Positions 57,053 to 64,000 of a stretch of DNA of 64,000 bases are shown piece after piece. Below the pieces are notes generated by a model. That model ran no database searches. It was not told the DNA's origin and saw only the letters and a program-made list of their open reading frames with translations. The translations under genes were made by a program, and so were the position numbers. This DNA is from Berberis thunbergii. Lineage: Eukaryota > Streptophyta > Magnoliopsida > Ranunculales > Berberidaceae. The stretch covers positions 496,001-560,000 of the forward strand of contig QNQO01000647.1 of NCBI GenBank assembly GCA_003290165.1, written 5' to 3'. Positions within the stretch are counted from its first letter, which is position 1. The number at the start of each line of letters is the position of its first letter.

Positions 57053-58840
57053 AAATATTGGTGACCCCAAGGTCTTGCAACAATGGAGACGCTGCTGAAC
57101 CCTCGAACACACGAACTAGCATATCACTACCAGCTCTGGTGCCACCACTACCGCGGAATGAACCCTCTCAGACCCTTGCGCCGGTGGCAACCACAGTGGA
57201 TCCATGGGTGGATTTATTGTCAACCCAGATGCAACAAATCGCACGAGCGGTGGAGATACTCAATCAGCAAAATCATCCACCTGCAAAAGGAGACTGTGAG
57301 CAGCAAAGAGCCCATTCCCTAGAATATTCCAGAGAACACGTTCAAGAGTCGCGCTGCCTCTGCAGCATCCCATTGGACCAGAGGTGGAGGAACGACTAAC
57401 AGAGACCTAGCGTTCATAGTCGACAGACACGTCTCGCAAAACCTAATCCGGCAAAGGGCCACAAATCCAGACGTATTGTTCAACCTCACCGTCCCTATGT
57501 TCATGGATCATATCATGGACGAACTGCTATCGAAGTACACCTCGCTAGGGGTGGGCACAGGACGGAGGGGGACAAGATAGATCTCATCCATCCCGTTTGT
57601 TCCGGATCGGGACAGGATAGACCTCATCCTGACCTCGTCCCATCCCATACGGGTTCGAGATGGCACGAGATCAACATTCAAGCAAAAATGAGTTTTAATG
57701 TTGTGATTTTCTACTACATAGTGATGTTAATATTGAGGTTTTCTATTACATGGGAAAGTTGTTTAAAGCTTCTTGTTTGAAATTATTAATAGTTAATATT
57801 AAAAAAATCAGTTTGGGATGGGACGAGATTGAAAATCTTCATCCTGATCTCATCCCACTCTAGATTGGGACGGAACGAGATTAATCAATCCCAATAAGAC
57901 CCGAAAAAATTCGGGACGGGACGAGATAGGATCACGGGATGGAATGCCCACCCTTACACTGCGCTAAAGCATGAGTTTTACGACGGGATGGGAGACCTGT
58001 CTGATCACTTGCGTCACTTTCAGCATGTAATGGCCCTCAAGGAAGGGTCTGATGCAATAATGTGTCTATCATTTTGTACCAGCCTAAAGAAGTCGGCGCT
58101 GACTTGGTTCCACAACCTCCCTCTGAGGTCTATCGACTCATTACGAAAATTGGCGTATGACGTTCCTCACACACTTTGTGGGCAGCCAACGGATCAGGAA
58201 AGGCCTACACTATCTGCTAACCCTCAAGCAAAATCAGAATGAGACGTTGAGGGAATACTCACGTGTTTCAAGGATCAGTTGACTCTCATCAACGACTGTA
58301 GTGATGACATTGCCATCACAGCTTTCACTTCGGGTCTGAGGAGAAACAAGTTTTATGACTTCCTTACTCTAAACCCCCCATCCAATATGGCAGACCTGTT
58401 GAAGGATGCCCAGAGATATATTGCTCTAGACGAGGTGGTGACCGCCAAGGAAGCGAAATCCAAAAAGAAACCCTTGGTCCCCTGGGATAAGAAAGAGGGG
58501 AAGGAAAATGACGATGATGACGGGAACAAAAGGAAGAGCAGCGATAGTAAGACTGACTACGGCCGCACAAGGCAGGACAAGGCCTCCAACTATATCGGGT
58601 CCAAATTTGTCACCCTTCTCAGCTCCAGTCCGTCTGACATCCTCGATTACATCTAGAATTGGAAAAAACTGAAGTGCCCTTACGCAGTGAGGAGACCTCA
58701 CTCGGCGTGACAACAACAAATATTGCACCTTTCATAAGAAAAACGAACACGATACTGAGGATTGTAGAAACCTCAAGGGAGAAGTCGAGTATTGGATCAG
58801 GAAAGGCAAGTTCAAGAAGTTCTTGAGCTCTGACACGAGG
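57053..58840 (+). pseudogene. gag of B, interrupted by a MITE
   Basis: Begins where D1 and D2 have MVTT, but the ATG is ATT here (57053). N-terminal part: VTPRSCNNGD, then TVDPWVDLLSTQMQQIARAV. The MITE (57546-57956) splits the SKYTPPKLKFYDG-type segment. After it: LRHFQHVMALKEGSDAIM, CTSLKKSALTWFHNLPLRSI, then 58279-58656 with NMADLLKDAQRYIALDEVV and a K/E/D-rich linker, and CTFHKKNEHDTEDC (zinc-knuckle variant with the usual G before H changed to E). Stops and frameshifts throughout. Confidence 0.85.
57546..57956. mobile_element. hAT-like MITE in gag of B (411 bp)
   Basis: Ends taggggtgggca and tgcccaccctta. 8-bp duplication cacctcgc / cactgcgc (57538-57545, 57957-57964; 6 of 8 agree). Interior of GGGACGAGAT-type repeats. 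Same family as 24861-25267. Confidence 0.85.
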
Positions 58841-59099
58841 TAGGACTGGGCAAAGGTAAGGGAGGATGCTATTAATGAGATTGAAAAGAAAACTCATGGC
58901 ATCATTTATGTCCTCCATGGTATTGGTCTCGAGAGAGAACAATCCAACAGGTCCCGCAAGAAGACGCTGACCGAGATACAGACACCACCCCAGTGTGAGG
59001 ATCGACAAAAGCAGCTTGCACGAGTTCAAAGCCCGATCCCACCATTGACATTTACGGATAGAGATCTCCTGGGTGTACATTCTCTTCAAAATGACACCT

Positions 59100-59460
59100 T
59101 GGTCATCTCCGTCCTCATTGCGAAATGAGAAGTGAAAAAGGCCTTGGTGGATACAAGAAGCTTACTTAATGCCCTGTTTCTTAGCGCATTCCGAAACATG
59201 CAACTCCAGGAGAAAAAATTAACCCCCACCACTTACCCCATGGTCGAGGATTCAGTGGTGAGAAATGCTTCCCTATCGAGAAGATCAATCTAATGGTGGT
59301 AATGGGAGAACCACAATTGTGAAAGTACCTTGTCAAAGAATCTATGGTAGTTGACACTCCGTCCTCCTACAACATTATTCTGGGAAGGCCTTGCCTTCAT
59401 CATATGGAGGCAGTAGTTTCCACTCTGCACCAATGCGTCAAATACACAACCAACTAGGCC
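59100..59460 (+). pseudogene. Retropepsin of B (active site destroyed)
   Basis: The string ALVDTRSLLNALF near 59146 corresponds to VDTGSSLNVLF of A: the catalytic glycine is arginine. Then SGEKCFPIEK-type worn sequence and VVDTPSSYNIILGRPCLHHM (59348-59405). Followed by the family tail GDQPAARDCHYAALKQLN. No RT beyond it. Confidence 0.75.
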
Positions 59461-59924
59461 CAAGGAACAATCCAAGGGGATCAACCTGCAGCAAGAGACT
59501 GCCATTATGCAGCCCTGAAACAACTGAATTGCTATCAAGTGCAGCTTGGGCCCGCGAAACAGACATATCAGGCACCGAGCCTAGACAAAAGCGGAGAAGC
59601 AATTTGCGTGGACAGAGAAAAGCCTCGACAATCGAAGTGCAGCTATGCGGAATGCCAAATTTTAGAGCTGAAAACTAAATCCAGACCAATATAAAGCTAA
59701 GTAACAACACTTTAGAAAACGGGTGCCTACTCCAAGAGCTGATAATCAACAAGGAAGTGCCCACCAGCACGAAGTCCACTCTTCAGTAACTTCACTAGCT
59801 TTGACAAAGCAAAACACTTCAAGGCCGGGTTAGCTTAGTCTCCGCTCGGAGTCAAATTTTTTGTTGGTTTGATTTTTTTTTCCTGTTTGTTTAGAATAAT
59901 TGTTCGCACGGGACACATTCAAGG

Positions 59925-59942
59925 AATAAAACAGATTTTATT
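59925..59942. terminator. Overlapping sense and antisense poly(A) signals (element B)
   Basis: AATAAA at 59925-59930 (plus) and TTTATT at 59937-59942 (AATAAA on minus), 12 bp apart, exactly as in A (2903-2920). Confidence 0.45.
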
Positions 59943-59992
59943 GATTGCAATGAAAGTTATTACAAAGCTTGCCGACCAACTAGTATATAAGT

Positions 59993-60694
59993 TTACACAT
60001 TACAAGTATCTAAGTCTGGCGCAAATATGCATCTGCTAACGCGCATGTCGAAACTTCGCTCTGCCAATCTCCCTCCAGAGAAGGTGGTGAAAGTAAAATA
60101 CTTGATGAAGGCTGCAAGCACGCGCTCAATTCTTTGCTCCGTCGAATCACTTTGCAAGGATGATCGGAAAGTGGTAGCATGAGCCTCGAAATGAAATACA
60201 AACATCTTTGTCCTGTCTATCTGCTTTGCGATGAGGATCTGGAACTAGAGCAGAAGAAGACAAATGTGGATGTCTCTCAAGAGAGGAGTGCAGGAGGTAC
60301 TACAAAGTTAACGTCCCTAGAGAAAATGTCGCATCCATAAGAGCTCCGCTTCGCCAACCTGCCTTCCCACCATGGCATCACATGAAGCCCAATAGATATA
60401 GTGGAAACGACCCACCCCAAAACTAGCTGCAGGGATAATTTCCCAGACTAGATGGCGTGAGAGATCGTGGGAGCACCAAAAGATGGAAGACAAACCTAAC
60501 CCCTGAGGGGGAGTCCGTAACTCTTCTTCGCAATGTACGAAGATATTACAATATCTCATGGAATCAATTGAATGCTCACCCAGATCAGGTGGCATCACAT
60601 TATAGCAAGTCTTATTATGGCTAATCGCTACAAATGTCAGAACATTCGAAAACTCCTGTAACGGAGATCTTCTTCCAACCTTTGAAAAACCCAA
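59993..60694 (-). pseudogene. Second antisense frame of B (unknown protein), longest copy
   Basis: Minus strand, open from 60694 to 60317 (125 codons from a TTG): GFSKVGRRSPLQEFSNVLTF, then CYNVMPPDLGEHSIDSMRYC, NIFVHCEEELRTPPQG, then IYWASCDAMVGRQVGEAELL. The downstream part to 59993 is open in another frame (STEQRIERVLAAFIKYFTF). A matches the first 70 residues and the downstream part; D2 matches the first 70. No ATG at the start. No recognised domain; cysteine/glutamate motif CEEE is shared by all. Confidence 0.45.
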
Positions 60695-60776
60695 AGCATA
60701 TTATTTGGTAAGATGCATTTGATCAATATACTCTACAAATGCTCATTGCAATGCTTGAGATAAAAAACGACTAGCC

Positions 60777-60783
60777 TTATATA
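60777..60783 (-). promoter_or_regulatory. TATA-like box ahead of the second antisense frame (B)
   Basis: TTATATA, 83 bp upstream (minus strand) of the frame; equivalent to 3672-3679 in A. The downstream 'attgcaatgag' is also shared with A. Confidence 0.4.
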
Positions 60784-61279
60784 GGAGAAGTGGTTTACGA
60801 AACAATGTCAGCCAACAGTTATGTCAGCATTAAATACCATATGGGAAATAGGGAAACAACAGAGTCCAAATTCAACGAATTAATGGCCCCGCACGCAACC
60901 CCATTAACTAGGGGAAATAACCGATACTAAACCTCTCGCAATCTGCACCGTACACATGGCATGCCGATATACAAAGATTTTCCACTTGAGCCCCGCCAAC
61001 TAATGGACCCAAGCTTATGCCTTGCCAGATCCGACCCAACACACGCAAAGACACAAATGGTGAAGGCCTTGAACACCCATGGAATAAGGAATGTGCATAC
61101 AAAAAATCCAAGGCGTCCTCTACTATTATTCCGTTGCTATTCGTTAAAGCTGATCAATCTATTATTTGTCCGATCAATCGATCCGACTCCGAAATCAGAT
61201 CGCTAGGCGAATCAAGTCAGGACACCCAAGTCATACTTGCACGCCCAAAATCTTATCCTAACTAAAGTTTATTCAGACC

Positions 61280-62200
61280 CGACTGATTACAATAGCTTTT
61301 GGTCCGTTCTAACGCCTAGTTCGCCAAAAGGGGACGACGTTGGGTTAGAAATTGGAAGCTTAGTCGACGTTTGTAACACTTGACCGTGATGGCTTGCCAG
61401 GGACCATTGCCCAACTATAGATAATGGTCGCCGAACTTAACCAAAGCTTAGTCAGTTTCGACCTATGACGATAACTTCTGGTCCGCTCTAGCGCCCAGTC
61501 CGTTAAACGGGTGCCAACAGTTTAGAGAGTGGCTGCTTAGTCAGTGCTTTGATGTCTGATCGAGACAGCTTGCTAGGGATCATTGTCTAAACATGAACAA
61601 TAGTGACCAAACCTGACCAAAGCTTAGTTGGTGATGACTGATGACGATAGCTTCTGGCCCGCTCGAAGCCTAGTTCGCCAATAACGGATTCTGACGGCTT
61701 AGAAAGTGAGTCTAATCAGCGCTCTCGAAGCCTGATTAAGATGGTTTGCCAGGTGTCCCCACTCTTACGCAAACAATGATCGTTGAACCCGATCAAAGCT
61801 TAGTCAGTAGCCACTGATGACGATGACTTCTGATTTTCTCTAAGCCTAGTTTGATGCGCGTGGATTTCAACGGTTTAGAATGTATGAGCTTAGTCTGTGC
61901 TATGACACTTGACCGCGATGGCTTGCCAAGGATTGTTGGCCAACTACAGACAATGACTGCTGAACCCTGCCAAAGTTTAGTGAGAACGACTGTCGATGAT
62001 AACTTCTCGCTTACTCCAATTCCTAGTCCGCCAAAAGTAGACAACAATGAGTTGGAAAGTGAGAGTCTAGCCAGTGCACTCGATGCCTGATTAAGATGAC
62101 TTGCTAGGGACCACCATTCACAAAAAATGGTCGCGAAACCCGACCTTGGATTAGTCAGTTATAACTGGCGATAACAAACTTTGGTCCAACTAAGCCTATT
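61280..62200 (+). repeat. Tandem array, about 177-bp unit, five copies (B)
   Basis: The anchor 'ataacttctggtccgctc' or variants recurs near 61291, 61471, 61647, 61823 and 61999 (spacing 180, 176, 176, 176). Unit for unit it corresponds to 4200-5265 of A; for instance unit 3 of each has 'cgccaataac(g/a)gatt'. Confidence 0.85.
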
Positions 62201-62626
62201 CCACCAATAATAAGTAAAAAGGAGCAAAAATCCGGTTAGAGCTTTGGAAACTCAACTCAGAGAGACTCATGAGGACTATTGTCCGATCATCAACGATGGT
62301 GCACGTGCTAGGACCACAGACTGACTACCTTACTTACAATAGTAATGACAATTGTTGGTTCATATACAGCCAAGCCACCAGGCAAAGGGTGAATTACACT
62401 TCCCAATTTGTAAAAGGATTTTGACCAGAATTGCACAAACTATCGCAACATAAGCAGTCAAAACTTTCACCAGCAGATCAATCATATGGCTTTTTGACCT
62501 AGCAAAGCCTCTTTTCTGACACCTAATGTCATGATAAGACAAAGTAGATAAAAGCTAGTAGGGAAAGTAAAAGAAAAATGCACAAGTAAAAAATGTTACT
62601 CATTTGCAAACCAAAGAATACAAGGT

Positions 62627-64000
62627 TCACTGCTCATCAAGAGAAGAGTTAGATACAATAGAGTCGGACTTAGCAGGATAGGAAGCATGAGACACATCTG
62701 TACGTGCTACTTCTCGATCACCCTCATTAGGGTTACTTTCTTCTTCGCACTGATCAGAGGCCACTCCAAATTTTGCATATGCTACATCTTTATAATCAGA
62801 GAAATCCCAATCAAGATGTTCCTCCATTATAAGCTGCAATAGCTCCAGCTCTCCATGCACAACTCTGCTGAACTCAAATGTGCCTTAAGCCTTAAGAAAC
62901 TTCTCCTTGCGCACCCTTGATTCAACAAGCCCCCGCTCCAGCTTGCCCGACAACATGTTAGGCTTGGACTGCTCGACCCCTAGCTTATCATTAACAACAC
63001 TCAGCTCATTTTGTGTCAGAAGGAACTGCTTTTCCACGGTCCGCACGCTTTTGGCATTAAAATCAACATTAGCCTCCAACTGCTGACATCAAACATCCCA
63101 TTCGGCCTCCTTGGTATTCTCGACATTCAGAGCCTGTATTTTGGCATGTACCCCGACCACATTCTTCTGGGCAAATGTAAGTCACGACAGACAAAGTTTA
63201 GTTCGTTCTTAAACCGATCTCTCGTGGACACTGCCCCCACCAGGTAGGACCCAAGCGTTTTCAAGCGAATCCCCTGAGCTTCTAAACTTGTGTGTCTAAG
63301 TGAGCTTTGAGTTGCTTCCTCAATGATTCAATCTCGTAGAGAGCGTCGAAGTATGACTTCTGCAAGTTTGCATAGACTCGTTACACGGTATACACTCTCT
63401 CACAAGTGGCCTAGAATTCAATCTCAGCAGCGGCCACTTTATTCAGGTATAACATCCACAGTACGAGATGTTTTTGCTCTTTATCCATACGCTCTCCCAA
63501 CGTCTCTCTTTCTGGCTCCAGAGCACAGTTCGCTAGCCAGTCATTCCATTTGCTAATATGCTTCTTGGAAGTATTAGAAATGTCAACCTCTTGATTCCAA
63601 TCTTGGTTGTTTACTTTACCACATCCGGAGCAAACAGACTGATCCGCACATCCGGTTGGAGGTCCTTCGGGATCAAAATCACTCCAACACCAAGATTGGA
63701 ATCAAGGTTGTTACATCTTCAACCCCAACCATTTGCAGATACTTCCTTTCCAAATCACGAAGGGAAATAGGAGCATTTGCTTGAGCATCATGTCCCTTGG
63801 ACACAACAGTCTCCGCCCCAACGGACGAATCAAGAACTTATTTGACAACTTCATGTCACTCAGACGAAGCTGAACGCCTGCGAACGAGCCTAGACACGAC
63901 ACGAGGCCACTTCTGTTGAACAGGAAAAGGAAGCGCTTCATTTAATTCTGCCCTCCTTGAATGGCTCATAATATTAATCTTTGGGAACTTCCCCTTCTTC
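62627..64000 (-). pseudogene. aORF of B, C-terminal part
   Basis: Minus strand, entering from beyond the window. 63941-63711 gives worn sequence with SMQVVGVED-type text, then WNDW-type text near 63530 (as in A, SRWNDWLANCALEP), a coiled-coil-like section 63079-62885 (TQNELSVVNDKLGVEQSK) and an intact C-terminus 62860-62627 (HGELELLQLIMEEHLDWDFS, ending SNSSLDEQ, stop 62627). The C-terminus is better preserved than in A. The N-terminal PF04195-like domain would lie right of 64000. Confidence 0.6.

Larger units (their letters stand above)
56287..64000 (+). mobile_element. Retroelement B: sister copy of A, cut by the window edge
   Basis: Has 5' LTR, primer site, gag, protease, overlapping poly(A) signals, second antisense frame, tandem array and the C-terminal part of aORF, in the same order as A. 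The 3' LTR is beyond base 64000. Reverse transcriptase and integrase are absent. A 411-bp hAT-like MITE interrupts gag at 57546-57956. Together with A it shows the undisturbed layout of the family. Confidence 0.9.

Overview
This is plant nuclear DNA, most likely from a eudicot. It is AT-rich, has no GC-rich third-codon bias, and carries Ty3/gypsy elements of Tat-like and Athila-like type, CACTA, Mutator-like (MULE) and hAT-like DNA elements, plus a decayed leucine-rich-repeat receptor kinase with a plant-type intron. I see no intact host gene, no tRNA or rRNA gene and no CRISPR array. Nearly all of the window is nested, decayed transposons.

Layout. 1-1361: terminal part of a CACTA element, inserted in the gag of retroelement A. 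1362-8998: retroelement A (gag remnant, protease, antisense genes, 3' LTR; its 5' LTR lies left of the window). 9930-12492: D1 (5' LTR, gag, start of protease). 12493-13643: tail of a LINE. 13644-16371: LRR receptor-kinase pseudogene split by a MULE (14032-15097) with a perfect 9-bp target duplication. 16866-23070: D2, complete with two LTRs and a perfect 5-bp duplication (gtaac). 23253-44300: E, a 21-kb Athila-like element with perfect duplication tcatt. E contains a hAT-like MITE in its 5' LTR, minus-strand retroelement C (26421-32851), a TIR element (37363-38872) and minus-strand gypsy remnant F (39793-41933). 44306-46060: array of units of about 217 bp. 48268-50302: G, a short non-coding LTR element. 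50631-50938 and up to 52131: CACTA-type ends. 54262-54684: hAT-like MITE. 56287-64000: B, a sister copy of A with 5' LTR, cut by the window edge.

Elements A, B, C, D1 and D2 share LTR ends (starting TGATGATACA or close to it), a primer site matching tRNA-Asp, and a related gag. None has reverse transcriptase or integrase. A, B, C and D2 also carry, in their 3' half, genes on the opposite strand. The first (aORF) resembles the 'putative gypsy-type transposon' antisense proteins of Tat elements. A, B and D2 hold a second, shorter antisense reading frame with a TATA-like box just upstream. In A and B that frame ends at overlapping sense and antisense poly(A) signals, so sense gag-protease and antisense units converge. 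A tandem minisatellite lies between the gag and aORF blocks (about 177 bp per unit in A and B, about 70 bp in C). This layout is the most unusual feature of the window.

All coding regions carry stops or frameshifts. Translations used for the calls were read by eye and no database search was made, so family names rest on recognised motifs.
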